A DNA stretch of 64,000 nucleotides from Aporhodopirellula aestuarii (GCF_023701485.1 NZ_JAMQBK010000060.1:490914-554913), one strand, 5' to 3'. Positions 27,028-36,554 are shown, numbered from the stretch's first letter. Program-made: numbers and translations. Notes: a model not told the origin generated them from the letters alone.

Positions 27028-28308
27028 ATGCCCACCAAGGAATCTTCGAACTCGCGTCGCAGCAGTGCGTCGACAAAGAAGAATGCGTTTTGCAGTTTCT
27101 GTCGAAAGAGTTATCGTGACGTCGGGCCGCTCGTCGAAGGGCCGGGCGACGTCTATATCTGTGCCGAGTGTATCGACCTTTGTCAGTCGATCCTCGACCA
27201 AGAACAACGTCGACGTGGCCCGTCGAAATCGTTGTTCAATGAAATCCCCGCACCTCGTGCGATCGTCGAGCACCTCGATAATTACGTGATCGGCCAAACG
27301 GCTGCCAAACGTGTTCTCGCGGTTGCGGTTCATAATCACTACAAACGACTCAGCAGTGGCTGGGAAGGTGGCAGTGACGTTGAGATCGAGAAGAGCAATA
27401 TCTTGCTCGCGGGCCCGACCGGAAGCGGCAAAACGCTGCTCGCCCGTTCGCTCGCCCGGATGCTCAACGTGCCGTTCGCCATCGGTGATGCCACGACGCT
27501 GACCGAAGCCGGTTACGTCGGTGAAGACGTCGAAAACCTGTTGCTCAAACTTCTTCACGCAGCGGATTTCGATGTCGAAGCGGCTCAGCGAGGGATCTTG
27601 TACATCGACGAAGTCGACAAGATCGGTCGCACCAACGGCAACGTCTCGATCACCCGTGACGTTTCCGGTGAAGGCGTTCAGCAGAGCTTGCTCAAGATGC
27701 TCGAAGGCACCGTTGCCAACGTCCCACCGCAAGGCGGACGTAAGCATCCCGAGCAACAGTACATCCAAATGGACACGAGCAATATCCTGTTCATCTGCGG
27801 TGGAACGTTTGTCGGCATCGAAGACATCATCCGCCGGCGGCTCGGCCACCGGACGCTCGGATTCGGCGATGCCGGTTCGCTCCGCAACGAGCAAAGCGTC
27901 TCCGAACTGCTCGCTCAGGTCCAAACCGAAGACATCCTGAAATTCGGCTTGATTCCTGAATTGGTCGGACGGATGCCGGTTGTCACGTACCTGCAGCCGC
28001 TCGATGTCGAAGGCTTGATTCAGGTGATGACCGAGCCCAAGAACTCGCTCGTCAAACAGTACCAAGCACTGTTTGCGATGGAGAATTGTGAATTGAACTT
28101 CACCGACGGAGCCCTGCGGGCGATCGCGGAGAAGGCGATTGACAAAGGCGTCGGTGCTCGGGGACTCCGTAGTATCGCCGAAGACGTGATGCTCGACATC
28201 ATGTACGACCTGCCTGAGCAAGAAGACGGTCGGGTGTACACGATCGACGAGGCAATCGTCTCGGGATCGCGGAAACTCTTCACGATGCCGACAACCAAGA
28301 GCGCCTGA
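27028..28308 (+). CDS. clpX: ATP-dependent protease ATPase subunit ClpX
   Basis: 426 residues, the normal length. The N-terminal zinc-binding domain has CSFC (Cys22, Cys25) and CAEC (Cys45, Cys48). The AAA+ core shows Walker A GPTGSGKT (129-136), the pore loop GYVGED, Walker [11 protein letters not shown] and the sensor/arginine region [10 protein letters not shown]. It unfolds substrates and feeds them to ClpP. A strong AAGGAG site precedes the start. There is no clpP or tig beside it, unlike the common tig-clpP-clpX order. Confidence 0.97.
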   Translation: MPTKESSNSRRSSASTKKNAFCSFCRKSYRDVGPLVEGPGDVYICAECIDLCQSILDQEQRRRGPSKSLFNEIPAPRAIVEHLDNYVIGQTAAKRVLAVAVHNHYKRLSSGWEGGSDVEIEKSNILLAGPTGSGKTLLARSLARMLNVPFAIGDATTLTEAGYVGEDVENLLLKLLHAADFDVEAAQRGILYIDEVDKIGRTNGNVSITRDVSGEGVQQSLLKMLEGTVANVPPQGGRKHPEQQYIQMDTSNILFICGGTFVGIEDIIRRRLGHRTLGFGDAGSLRNEQSVSELLAQVQTEDILKFGLIPELVGRMPVVTYLQPLDVEGLIQVMTEPKNSLVKQYQALFAMENCELNFTDGALRAIAEKAIDKGVGARGLRSIAEDVMLDIMYDLPEQEDGRVYTIDEAIVSGSRKLFTMPTTKSA

Positions 28309-28331
28309 TAGGCCGCTCAGGTTTTGATCGC

Positions 28332-28357
28332 GCCTCCACCGATAGGGCGGTGGAGGC
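28332..28357 (+). terminator. Hairpin just downstream of clpX
   Basis: GCCTCCACC (28332-28340) pairs perfectly with GGTGGAGGC (28349-28357) over an 8-base loop, 24 bases after the clpX stop. There is no T run, so it may act as an mRNA 3' stabiliser or a weak terminator. Confidence 0.5.
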
Positions 28358-28391
28358 CATGCGGGGACCATCACGCTCCTTCTGGGAGGGA

Positions 28392-28408
28392 CGGTCCGCT
28401 TCGGACCG
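28392..28408. repeat. Second hairpin between clpX and mrp
   Basis: CGGTCCG (28392-28398) pairs with CGGACCG (28402-28408) over a 3-base loop. It lies in the middle of the convergent gap. Confidence 0.5.
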
Positions 28409-28443
28409 GTAACGGAGAGTGATGACCCCGGGGGGCACTATTG

Positions 28444-28468
28444 ATCCAACGGTTTCGCACCGTTGGAT
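28444..28468 (-). terminator. Hairpin at the 3' end of mrp
   Basis: ATCCAACGGT (28444-28453) pairs perfectly with ACCGTTGGAT (28459-28468) over a 5-base loop, starting 4 bases beyond the mrp stop. A stem this close to the end of the coding region on a convergent gene is a plausible terminator, though T-rich sequence is absent. Confidence 0.5.
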
Positions 28469-28472
28469 GAGA

Positions 28473-29552
28473 TCACAGCGTCGGTAACGCCGCTTTGGGC
28501 GGAGCTGCGGCAGCTTTCGCGGCGAGATTGCGAACGAGTGCTCGGACGATCTTTTCAAACGGCGCTCTCGCTCGCTCGTCTTGATCGAGCACGTCAGCTA
28601 GTTTCCCTTCATCTCCAGCCACTCGCAGCGTTATGTCGATCGGCAACCCGCCGAGATAGGCCACACCGAGTTCCTCCGCTTTGTCACGTGCCCCGCCGCT
28701 GCCGAAGATGTCGTAGGTCTTGCCGCAATCGGGACAGAGGAATCCGCTCATGTTCTCGACCATTCCGGCGATAGGAATGTTGACCTTCTTGAACATGCTG
28801 ATCGCTTTGATCGCATCGAGAAGTGCCACTTCCTGCGGCGTGCAAACCACGACCGCTCCCGTCACCGGTACGTTTTGCGAGAGCGTCAGGGCAACGTCGC
28901 CGGTTCCTGGTGGCATGTCGATGACGAGATAATCCAGTTCGCCCCAATCGGTGTCTTTGAGGAACTGGGTGATCGAACCGTGCAGCATCGGACCACGCCA
29001 AATCACCGCCTGGTCGGGCTCAAGCAAAAAGCCCATCGACATGACCGGCATCTGGTTGTTCAGACGGATCGGTTCAATTTTTTTCTGTTCCGAAACGGAG
29101 GGACGACCTTCCAAGCCGAGCAGATGCGGGATGCTGGGGCCGTAAACGTCCGCGTCCATTAATCCGACTTTGGCACCGAGTCGCTGCAGCGTGAGGGCGA
29201 CCGACGCGGCGACCGTGCTCTTACCCACGCCGCCCTTGCCGCTGCCGACGAGGATGACGCTCTTGGCACGCAGGCCGATCTGGCCGATCCGTGCCGGGGG
29301 ACGCTCGTGCACGGGTGTTTCGACCGTGATTTTCATTCCCGGGGCGATCGACAAAATCTTGTCGCGGATCGCGTCGGCAACCTCATCGGCAATCGGCTGG
29401 CAATGCGACGTCACGCCGATGCGCACGGACACATTGTCGCCATCCACCTCGACATTTTGGATTTGGCCCATCGATCCGAGTGGTCGGCCGGATTCGGGGT
29501 CGGGATACGCAGCGAGTAATTCGCCAATGGCGTCGGAGGTGGAGGATGTCAT
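28473..29552 (-). CDS. mrp: Fe-S cluster carrier ATPase Mrp/ApbC (NBP35 family)
   Basis: 359 residues from the ATG at 29552. An N-terminal MIP18/DUF59 domain (residues about 7-85) precedes the P-loop ATPase, with the deviant Walker A GSGKGGVGKST and DADVYGPSIPHLLG. The cluster-bridging CxxC is LCPDC. A Pro/Ala tail ends the protein. It carries and delivers iron-sulfur clusters in the cytoplasm; IspH in this window is a possible client of such a system. It converges with clpX. Confidence 0.93.
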   Translation of the reverse strand: MTSSTSDAIGELLAAYPDPESGRPLGSMGQIQNVEVDGDNVSVRIGVTSHCQPIADEVADAIRDKILSIAPGMKITVETPVHERPPARIGQIGLRAKSVILVGSGKGGVGKSTVAASVALTLQRLGAKVGLMDADVYGPSIPHLLGLEGRPSVSEQKKIEPIRLNNQMPVMSMGFLLEPDQAVIWRGPMLHGSITQFLKDTDWGELDYLVIDMPPGTGDVALTLSQNVPVTGAVVVCTPQEVALLDAIKAISMFKKVNIPIAGMVENMSGFLCPDCGKTYDIFGSGGARDKAEELGVAYLGGLPIDITLRVAGDEGKLADVLDQDERARAPFEKIVRALVRNLAAKAAAAPPKAALPTL

Positions 29553-29864
29553 CTCGGTCGTCAATAAAAAGGGAAAGCGTGGGGTGGGCCCCGGGCAACA
29601 AGCGTCCCAGCCTACCAACGTCGACCGATTTTTAGTAGCTCTGCGACGCCAAACCCGCGACGACCTGGAGCGGTTTTTAGTGGCGTGCGGACGAATCGAA
29701 TCCCGTCGCTGTTACTCTGAATCGCGGGGGCGAAAAGGGACGAGGGCGGAATCATGCCGAGCCGGTGAGTGGCCGAGATCGCATCGAACGCAGAATAAGG
29801 GAGGCGGGACGGGAATTTGGATCCCGGGCAGCCCATGCGTCGAGAGATGACGCGAAAAACGACG

Positions 29865-30068
29865 TTAGCGTTGTTCGCGGTATGTCGAGAAGCTCAGGTA
29901 AGCGAGCAGGCCCGCAAAAATCAGAAACGCCAAATCCATCATCATGCTGGTCGCCTGCATTGGAGCGGCGTCTTGCATGCCCGCGAAACCCATCACTAGG
30001 TCCGCGCCAAAGAGCACGAGCAAGAGAATCGACGCCACAAGGCTGAGCAGACAGAGCGCCTTGGGCAT
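29865..30068 (-). CDS. Small two-TM membrane protein
   Basis: 67 residues from the ATG at 30068 (MPKALCLLSL). Two hydrophobic helices (LCLLSLVASILLLVLFGADL and MDLAFLIFAGLLAYLSF) are joined by a short Met/Gln-rich loop, ending in a basic YREQR tail. The longer open frame upstream lacks a plausible start. It resembles short conserved membrane proteins of planctomycetes; function unknown. Confidence 0.6.
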   Translation of the reverse strand: MPKALCLLSLVASILLLVLFGADLVMGFAGMQDAAPMQATSMMMDLAFLIFAGLLAYLSFSTYREQR

Positions 30069-30349
30069 GAATCGAAACCTCGTAAAGCAGACAAGAAGGA
30101 AAGCGTTTGGCCTGAGCGACCAAGGATAATCACTGGTGAAGCGCCAGTATACTTGCGAGGCCCAGAGTTTCCCAAGCCTACGTGAAATCGCCAATCTAAC
30201 GTGTATTTCTTTCGCGCTAGAGGCCGGTTGTAGCGACTGGAGCAAAAAAACTCGACTATTCGTGGCGTATCGGGCGTGCGACATTGGTTTGCTGAGTGAA
30301 TTGCTTCACGATTCCACAAATCGCCCCCTTTTCGCGCCCTACGATCCTC

Positions 30350-31729
30350 ATGCGTCGAACGCTTTTCCTAATTCCACACGAAATCGCCGGCATTCCCTTT
30401 TTTGGGGTCGGATGGCTGCTGGCCGGTTTAGTGCTCTATATCTTGGTCAGGCTGGCTTGGGCGGCGGTTCGTCCCGCTCGCGTAGGCTCCGAGTTTGCCA
30501 CGGACGACGCTCGGACTGCGACGCCGGGCTATGTGCTCATGCACGAAGGCGGTTTGTGGGCGTTTTTGGGGCTGATCATCATTTTTGTATTGCCTCGCTT
30601 GGAGCTTGCGAACCTCGACGGAGACCCGGTGGGATTGCCGATTCGCGGATACGGGATGTTTTTGATGCTGGCGGCGATCAGTTCCGTTTCTTTGGCCGCG
30701 TGGCGTGCCCAGCGAGCGGGATTGGGTTCGGACGTGATTTTCCGGCTCGCCCCTTGGACGTTTATCGGCGGGCTGCTCGGTGCCCGAACGTTCTATGTGA
30801 TTCAATATTTCAATGATTTTTTGCGTCCGACGTGGGTGGAAACGATCACCGCGATGGCCGCGATGACTCAGGGCGGACTCGTCGTCTATGGCGGCTTCAT
30901 CGGAGGATTCCTTGCCTCGGCGTGGGTGGTCACCCGGCATCGCCAACCGCTCTGGAAGCTCGGCGACGTGATTGTGCCGTGTATCTTCGTGGGCCTGTTC
31001 TTTGGCCGACTGGGATGTTTGATGAACGGGTGTTGCTATGGCGGTGCCTGCGAGCCGAATCCGTTGTCGGTTCAATTTCCACCCAGTAGTAACGTTTACG
31101 TGGATCAGTTGCTGAGCGGCACGCTGATCGGGCTGACCGCCCAACCGGTCGTCGACGAGAACACGCCTGACGCCACCGCTGCCACCGAAGGCAAACAGCT
31201 CCGCCAGAACAAAGCGTGGACGGTAAAATCGGTCGAGCCGGGAAGCCTCGCCGATCAGGCCGGTATTGCGCCCGGACAAACGTTGTCGTTCATATTGGAT
31301 TCGGGTTTTGTGAATCTTGCTCCGTCCGAGATTCCCGCCGAAGATGCGCTGCCGGGCCTGGCGGTGATCCGGGATGGAGAGTTGGTGGCACGGATTTCGC
31401 CCGACGAGTTACCTCCGCGTGCCAATCCGGTGTGGGCGACTCAGATCATCAGTTCGGCGATGGCTGCGGTAATGTTTGTCGTCTTATTGGTTTTGGAACG
31501 AATCCTGCACGCCTCAGGAAGGCACAAGGACGGTATTCTGATGTTATGCGGATTCATCGCCTACGCACTTTTGCGAATCGTGCTGGAATGGGTTCGGGTA
31601 GACGAAGCGGGACAATTCGGGACCTCGCTTTCGATTTCCCAGTGGGTCAGTCTGGTCGTGATCATCATCTGCGTGATCGCACTGGCGATGCGGTTTCGGA
31701 CCACTCCACCGGTCGCAAATGAAAATTAG
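30350..31729 (+). CDS. lgt: Prolipoprotein diacylglyceryl transferase Lgt with PDZ-like insertion
   Basis: 459 residues, against about 260-300 for typical Lgt. The phosphatidylglycerol-binding signature appears as GRLGCLMNGCCYGGACEPN (219-237), and the late RIVLEWVRVDEAGQF matches the conserved C-terminal Arg region. Seven or so transmembrane helices are visible. Between the signature and the last helices lies an insertion of roughly 115 residues containing a PDZ-like stretch (SVEPGSLADQAGIAPGQ, about 294-310). The HGG seen in E. coli Lgt reads VYGG here. It transfers diacylglycerol to the lipobox Cys of lipoproteins in the inner membrane. Start chosen at MRRTLFLIPHE. Confidence 0.87.
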   Translation: MRRTLFLIPHEIAGIPFFGVGWLLAGLVLYILVRLAWAAVRPARVGSEFATDDARTATPGYVLMHEGGLWAFLGLIIIFVLPRLELANLDGDPVGLPIRGYGMFLMLAAISSVSLAAWRAQRAGLGSDVIFRLAPWTFIGGLLGARTFYVIQYFNDFLRPTWVETITAMAAMTQGGLVVYGGFIGGFLASAWVVTRHRQPLWKLGDVIVPCIFVGLFFGRLGCLMNGCCYGGACEPNPLSVQFPPSSNVYVDQLLSGTLIGLTAQPVVDENTPDATAATEGKQLRQNKAWTVKSVEPGSLADQAGIAPGQTLSFILDSGFVNLAPSEIPAEDALPGLAVIRDGELVARISPDELPPRANPVWATQIISSAMAAVMFVVLLVLERILHASGRHKDGILMLCGFIAYALLRIVLEWVRVDEAGQFGTSLSISQWVSLVVIIICVIALAMRFRTTPPVANEN

Positions 31730-31771
31730 AGACTCCGAGAATTAGCAACCTTTGACTTAAGATCGAAATCG

Positions 31772-32533
31772 ATGGTGTTTCCCCGCTGCCGTGTCGAAGA
31801 AAAGATGGATGCCCCCGATCTATCGACGGATCGACATCGCGCTGCTTTAGCTGGGCTTCGCCGCCTCAATCGGATCAGCGGTGTTTCGCTCGCGATGTTT
31901 CGCCAGCTCGCGCGGCTTGCCGCCGCATCGGCTTCGGACAAGAGGCCGTTGCGGGTCCTCGACGTCGCCAGCGGCAGTGGCGATTTGCCGATTGATTGGT
32001 TGAAAATGGCCCGTCTTCGTGGCATCCCCCTCGCGGTCACGGCGCTCGACCGGAGCGAATTGGCCATGCAAACCGCTTCGGAAGCCGCCTCCGCCGCTGG
32101 CGTTGAACTCGGCACGGTCTGTCGCGATTGCCTGCGTGATGGATTGCCCAACGGTTTTGACGTCGTCACTTGCTCGTTGTTCATGCATCATCTCGATCCG
32201 CCGGATGTTTCGAAGTTGATCCAGGAAATGTGGCGTGTCAGTGATCGAGCCATCGTGATTTGTGACTTGGAACGGTCACGAATGAATCTCGGGTTGGTCG
32301 CCGCTTCGGCACGCTTAGTGACCCGCAGTGATGTCGTGCATTTCGATGCTTCGGCGAGCGTTCGGGCTGCTTACACCCGGGGTGAGTTCGCGACATTGTT
32401 GCACCAAGCCCTGGGGTTTTCGGTGCCGGTAAAAACGTCGTTCCCGTGTCGCTTTCTCGCCGTAATTGATCAGCAGTGCGCGGCCGAAACGGTTAATGGA
32501 TATGCCCCTGTCGTTGTCGGCGCCGGTTCATGA
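31772..32533 (+). CDS. SAM-dependent methyltransferase of a type III PKS cluster
   Basis: 253 residues, class I methyltransferase: motif I VLDVASGSGDLP (62-73), the acidic TALDRSELAMQ after strand 2, and DVVTCSLFMHHLDPPD as motif II. It starts 42 bases after lgt and overlaps the next gene by 4 bases (ATGA). An internal ATG at 31805 (MDAPDLSTDRH) is a possible start, since the first 11 residues look non-conserved. With the downstream flavoprotein and type III PKS it likely O- or C-methylates a polyketide or quinone-like lipid; that is inferred from position. Confidence 0.82.
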   Translation: MVFPRCRVEEKMDAPDLSTDRHRAALAGLRRLNRISGVSLAMFRQLARLAAASASDKRPLRVLDVASGSGDLPIDWLKMARLRGIPLAVTALDRSELAMQTASEAASAAGVELGTVCRDCLRDGLPNGFDVVTCSLFMHHLDPPDVSKLIQEMWRVSDRAIVICDLERSRMNLGLVAASARLVTRSDVVHFDASASVRAAYTRGEFATLLHQALGFSVPVKTSFPCRFLAVIDQQCAAETVNGYAPVVVGAGS

Positions 32534-33930
32534 TCGCCGCGTCGCATCAACAACCCTCACGGGTACTCGTGATCGGTGCGGGCGTCGCGGGCAACGCCGC
32601 GGCAATACGCTTCGTTCATCATGGTCACGACGTGACGATGGTCGAGCGTGCCACGTTTCCGCGTGAAAAGATTTGCGGCTGTTGTTTGGGTGCCGCCGGA
32701 CTGCGAGCACTCGATGCGATCGGGCTCGGAGACGCCGTCCGCGATCTCGGCACGCCGACCCACACGTTTGTCGCGTATATGCAAACTGGTAAGGTTGATT
32801 CAACCTCGTCGAGCCCACTTGCGTGCGCGTCGCCGATACGTTTACCGATTGCTCACGGAGTCGCCGTCTCTCGATCGGTGCTCGATACGTTTCTAGTCGA
32901 TCAGGCGATTCAGGCGGGCGTCCGGGTTTGGCAGCCGTGTGAGGCCCAAGTGGTGTCAACGGACCTTGATGGCGTCTCGGTTCGCTATCGGAATGTCCCC
33001 AGGGATCGGGAGTCTGAACCGGCTTCGGATACCGCGAGACTCAGCGCGGGATCATCAGAGCAGGACGCGTGGCGGTACACCGACGAATTCGATCTCGTCG
33101 TCGTGGCGGCGGGATTAACCGGTGTGTATTCGGGACGCAATCAGCGTGCGACTAAGAGTCATGATGCGGTGGGAGCGTCCACGTCGCGTCGTTGGCAATT
33201 GCCATGGATCGAATCTCCCCATGGGCCGCTCGGCATCGCCGCGCACCTCGCTGCCGCGGATCCGCTGTCGCAATCTTGGGATTTACCTCGTGGCGAGATT
33301 CAGATGGTCTGTGGCGACGAAGGATACGTCGGTTTGGTGCGATTGCCTAACAACGACATCGACATCGCGGCGGCACTTCGATCAGAGCGGCAGCGCCGCG
33401 GAGGATTGGTCGAAACGCTTGCAATCGACGAACCCCAGTCGTGCAGCACGACGAACCGGCTTGCCCGCTTGCTGCAAAGTCATCCGCAATGGACGGTAAC
33501 GATGAATGACCGACTCGTCACGTGGCTCCACGATCGGGCGGACCTGATGACCGCTCCGCCGCTGCGGCGCCAGCGACAACCGGGCGAGGGGCGTGTTGTC
33601 GCAATCGGGGACTGTGCCGGCTATGTCGAGCCGATGACCGGTGAAGGCATGACGTGGGGCATCGAGAGTGGTCTCGCCGTCGCGGACCTTTGGCAAGAAC
33701 AATCGTCGCGAGCCGATTTTGCCGCGCGGTGGGCCAATAAGTTGCAGTCGCTCCAGCCAAAACGGCGCATCCTTTGCGGAAGCGTCACCCGTGCGATGCG
33801 ATCATCGGTGATTCGCGGTGCTGCCCTATCGGGTCTCCGGTTCGCGCCTTGGCTCGCCAGCCCGATTACTCGTGGTCTCGCCGCCGGTCCCTCATTTAAA
33901 CCCACCCGAGCTTTCGAACTGGCTCCGTAG
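32530..33930 (+). CDS. FAD-dependent oxidoreductase, geranylgeranyl-reductase-like
   Basis: 466 residues. An N-terminal dinucleotide fold (VLVIGAGVAGNAA, Gly16-Gly21) is followed by VERATFPREKICG, a motif of the geranylgeranyl reductase/halogenase flavoprotein group, and by the late FAD motif VVAIGDCAGYVEPMTGEGM near residue 358. Translation is probably coupled to the methyltransferase (4-base overlap). It may hydroxylate or reduce the polyketide made by the downstream synthase. Substrate unknown. Confidence 0.85.
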   Translation: MIAASHQQPSRVLVIGAGVAGNAAAIRFVHHGHDVTMVERATFPREKICGCCLGAAGLRALDAIGLGDAVRDLGTPTHTFVAYMQTGKVDSTSSSPLACASPIRLPIAHGVAVSRSVLDTFLVDQAIQAGVRVWQPCEAQVVSTDLDGVSVRYRNVPRDRESEPASDTARLSAGSSEQDAWRYTDEFDLVVVAAGLTGVYSGRNQRATKSHDAVGASTSRRWQLPWIESPHGPLGIAAHLAAADPLSQSWDLPRGEIQMVCGDEGYVGLVRLPNNDIDIAAALRSERQRRGGLVETLAIDEPQSCSTTNRLARLLQSHPQWTVTMNDRLVTWLHDRADLMTAPPLRRQRQPGEGRVVAIGDCAGYVEPMTGEGMTWGIESGLAVADLWQEQSSRADFAARWANKLQSLQPKRRILCGSVTRAMRSSVIRGAALSGLRFAPWLASPITRGLAAGPSFKPTRAFELAP

Positions 33931-34118
33931 CAACGTTCTCGTTCCCTCGACAAATGATTCGAACGCGTGTCATCGCGTCGATGCCCAGACTTTAATGCCG
34001 CTTTCGTCTGCACGCCTTTGAGCACCCCGTCGACAACGAATGGGCACGCACCCTGCACGACGACTCATCAGTGGTGTGAATTGAAACAGTCTCAACTCAA
34101 CGGATCTGAAGAAACATC

Positions 34119-35216
34119 ATGGCTCGCATCTTCTCAGTCGCATCGGCTCTTCCACCGCTCCAAGCGAGTTTGGAGATGTCGACGTTCCACGCCCAACGCA
34201 TGTCGTGTCGTAGCGATGACGAAGCGGGAAAGGTCGCCAAGTTGTATCGACGGACCGGTGTCGATTCCCGCGGCAGCGTGTTGCTTGAGGAGCCTACCGC
34301 AGGCGAATTGACGCAGACGTTTTATCCGCCGATGCAAGATGATCCGCAGGGGCCATCCACTCAAGATCGGAATGACCGGTTTGCCGCTGATGCTCCGCCG
34401 CTGGCATGCCGCGCCGCCGCCGAAGCGATCCGAAAGAGCGGCTGCGAGGCGACCCAAGTCACTCACCTCGTCACGGTGACCTGCACCGGGTTCAACGCGC
34501 CCGGAGTCGACATCGAGTTGATCGAACAACTCGGCCTCCCCGCAACGACTCAGCGAATCCAAATCGGATTCATGGGCTGTCACGCGCTAATCAACGCGAT
34601 GCGCACCGCACGCGGATTAGTGGCCGCCGATCCAGAAGCCTGCGTGCTGATTTGCTGCGTCGAGTTGTGTTCGCTGCACTATCAGTACGGGTACGATGTC
34701 CAGCGGATCGTATCGGGGGCCTTATTTGCCGACGGAGCCGCTGCTCTCATTGTCGTCGGGGCCGATTGCCAGCCTGCGGCCGACACAACTCCCATCGCAT
34801 CGATCGCCGCGACGGGTTCGTATCTGATTCCCAACAGCCGAGATGCGATGACGTGGACGATCGGCGATCACGGTTTCCGAATGACACTTGAGGCCTGCGT
34901 GCCAGGGCTCGTCGAATCCAACCTGAAGGAATACCTCCAAGGTTGGTTGGCAAAGAACAACGAAACGTTTGACTCGATCGGTGGATGGGCTGTGCATCCG
35001 GGAGGTGTCCGAATCTTGCAAGCCGTTGAGACCGCGATCGATCTCGATCCGGCGAAGCTCGATGTGTCACGGAGCGTGCTGCGAGAACATGGAAACATGT
35101 CCTCCGCCACACTCGGCGTGGTACTCGAAAGGTTCGAGTCGACCGGTGTCCCGCGTCCCTGGTTGATACTCGGGTTTGGACCAGGGCTTGAGGTCGAAGT
35201 TGCGTTGGTGCGGTAG
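34119..35216 (+). CDS. Type III polyketide synthase (chalcone/stilbene synthase family)
   Basis: 365 residues, the usual size. The catalytic triad is complete: Cys154 in GFMGCHALINA, His293 in AVHPGG and Asn326 in EHGNMSSAT. GFGPGLEVE near the end is the family C-terminal signature. It should extend an acyl-CoA starter with malonyl-CoA to a pyrone or resorcinol; the starter cannot be told from sequence. It is the last gene of the methyltransferase/flavoprotein run, after a 188-base gap, and has no acyl carrier protein beside it, as expected for type III. Confidence 0.93.
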   Translation: MARIFSVASALPPLQASLEMSTFHAQRMSCRSDDEAGKVAKLYRRTGVDSRGSVLLEEPTAGELTQTFYPPMQDDPQGPSTQDRNDRFAADAPPLACRAAAEAIRKSGCEATQVTHLVTVTCTGFNAPGVDIELIEQLGLPATTQRIQIGFMGCHALINAMRTARGLVAADPEACVLICCVELCSLHYQYGYDVQRIVSGALFADGAAALIVVGADCQPAADTTPIASIAATGSYLIPNSRDAMTWTIGDHGFRMTLEACVPGLVESNLKEYLQGWLAKNNETFDSIGGWAVHPGGVRILQAVETAIDLDPAKLDVSRSVLREHGNMSSATLGVVLERFESTGVPRPWLILGFGPGLEVEVALVR

Positions 35217-35319
35217 AAAGGCTCGATGACTTGCCAGTCGCTGCGGTTTTCGCCACGCCGCGATCGACGCGACGTCCTCGAATGGCGTTCGCGGCCGAGC
35301 TTCGTATTCACTCCGGTGC

Positions 35320-36195
35320 TCAGTGTTGTACCGGAATCCTCCAGTCTTGGATTTCGCCGCTATCGTACATCGTTGTTAGCCGGGCGATCCATTTGTCGGT
35401 GAGCTGAGACCCGGCCGAAAGAAGCAGCATTCCATCGGAACGTCGGATGGACTTCGCGACAACCATGTTTGGCGTCAGCGACGAAATGGGTAGCGACACA
35501 GACGCGTAATTGCCAACGGGACCGACCTCGTGGGCGCGGTGAGGCGCTGCCACATATTCTTCTTCAACATACCGCTCTTGCCAGGGAACGCGTCGAATCC
35601 GTCGCAGCAGGACGCTCGGACCGATCCCCACTGATGACTTTTTGGCCTTGTCCACATCGTCATCGCACAGTTCAAGGAGCTCGGACGCCAGGAGCGAGAC
35701 GGATATTTGTCCGGCAACTTCTCGCAGCAATCGAGCATGCTCGTCGCTATAGCAATCAGGTTTCTGGCTGCTTAAGAACAGGAATCCTGTCGGGATGCCG
35801 CCCGCGAACAGGGGACAGGTTAACGAGGAGCGAATGCCCTCGTCGACGATCAACGTGGTGGAAGTGGAATTCGGATGGTTTTTGAGATACGCAGGAAGAT
35901 CGTTGAGGATCCGACATTTGCGATGAGTGATGACCAACGACAACGAGGACTTCGCAAGTTTGGCCGAATAGCCAGTGCCTAGATGCGTCGATCCTTCCGA
36001 ACGGGCCCAGCGTGAGGTTGCGGTCGTGCAGTACTCATCGACTTCCGCATATCCGATGCGGTCGTAGGGAATGATGTCCCGAAATGCGTCGTAGATGTAA
36101 TTGAGCGTCTCCCCGAGTCCCGCACCCTGTGAGATTTTGTCTGCGAGCCCACACATGTACTGGACCGCCGGATTGACGCGGTGTTTGATCGTCAT
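35320..36195 (-). CDS. GAF-domain protein with HD-GYP-associated-like tail
   Basis: 291 residues. A GAF domain occupies about residues 20-170 (IPYDRIGYAEVDE, SSLTCPLFAGGIPTGFLFLSS, FTD-like DCYSDEHARLLREVAGQI). The C-terminal 50 residues (LTPNMVVAKSIRRSDGMLLLSAGSQL) match the short segment that precedes or follows HD-GYP/HDOD domains in many c-di-GMP proteins, but no HD or HDOD domain is present. GAGGGG precedes the ATG. A small-molecule or redox sensor is likely; no output domain is visible. Confidence 0.8.
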   Translation of the reverse strand: MTIKHRVNPAVQYMCGLADKISQGAGLGETLNYIYDAFRDIIPYDRIGYAEVDEYCTTATSRWARSEGSTHLGTGYSAKLAKSSLSLVITHRKCRILNDLPAYLKNHPNSTSTTLIVDEGIRSSLTCPLFAGGIPTGFLFLSSQKPDCYSDEHARLLREVAGQISVSLLASELLELCDDDVDKAKKSSVGIGPSVLLRRIRRVPWQERYVEEEYVAAPHRAHEVGPVGNYASVSLPISSLTPNMVVAKSIRRSDGMLLLSAGSQLTDKWIARLTTMYDSGEIQDWRIPVQH

Positions 36196-36554
36196 TTTTG
36201 CCCCTCATGATTATTCTTGAGTTCGCAAGAGGAGCCTGACTGTGCACCCCCCATCTTGCGTAGGAAACTCTAGATTAGATTTTGAGATCGAGGGCATTCG
36301 TCAAGCAAAATACACGGATCTATGCGGCAGAAAAGGTCGGAAATAGCGGACTTTCCGTGGTGGCGGCCCCGAAAAGCGTTCCGAAAGTCCTTTGAATGGA
36401 GCTGGCAAGGACGGTCAATCCTGGGATATCCGACATCGAAAACGAACCATTCGGTGCGAAACGGACCCGGCACGCGTTCGGAAATCATGTCCCCTGACGC
36501 TCCGGATCGTGAACCCACGCGGATCGGTAGCGGTGGTTTCGCGAAAATCGCCGC
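36196..36554. other. Intergenic region, nothing identified
   Basis: About 360 bases between the GAF gene and the end of the Tyr/Ala-rich exported protein gene. I see no gene, repeat or strong hairpin. Confidence 0.45.

Noticed and set aside
26995..28374. Minus-strand open frame of 459 codons
   Set aside because: Covers clpX on the opposite strand; clpX has full zinc-finger and AAA+ motifs and a strong ribosome site.
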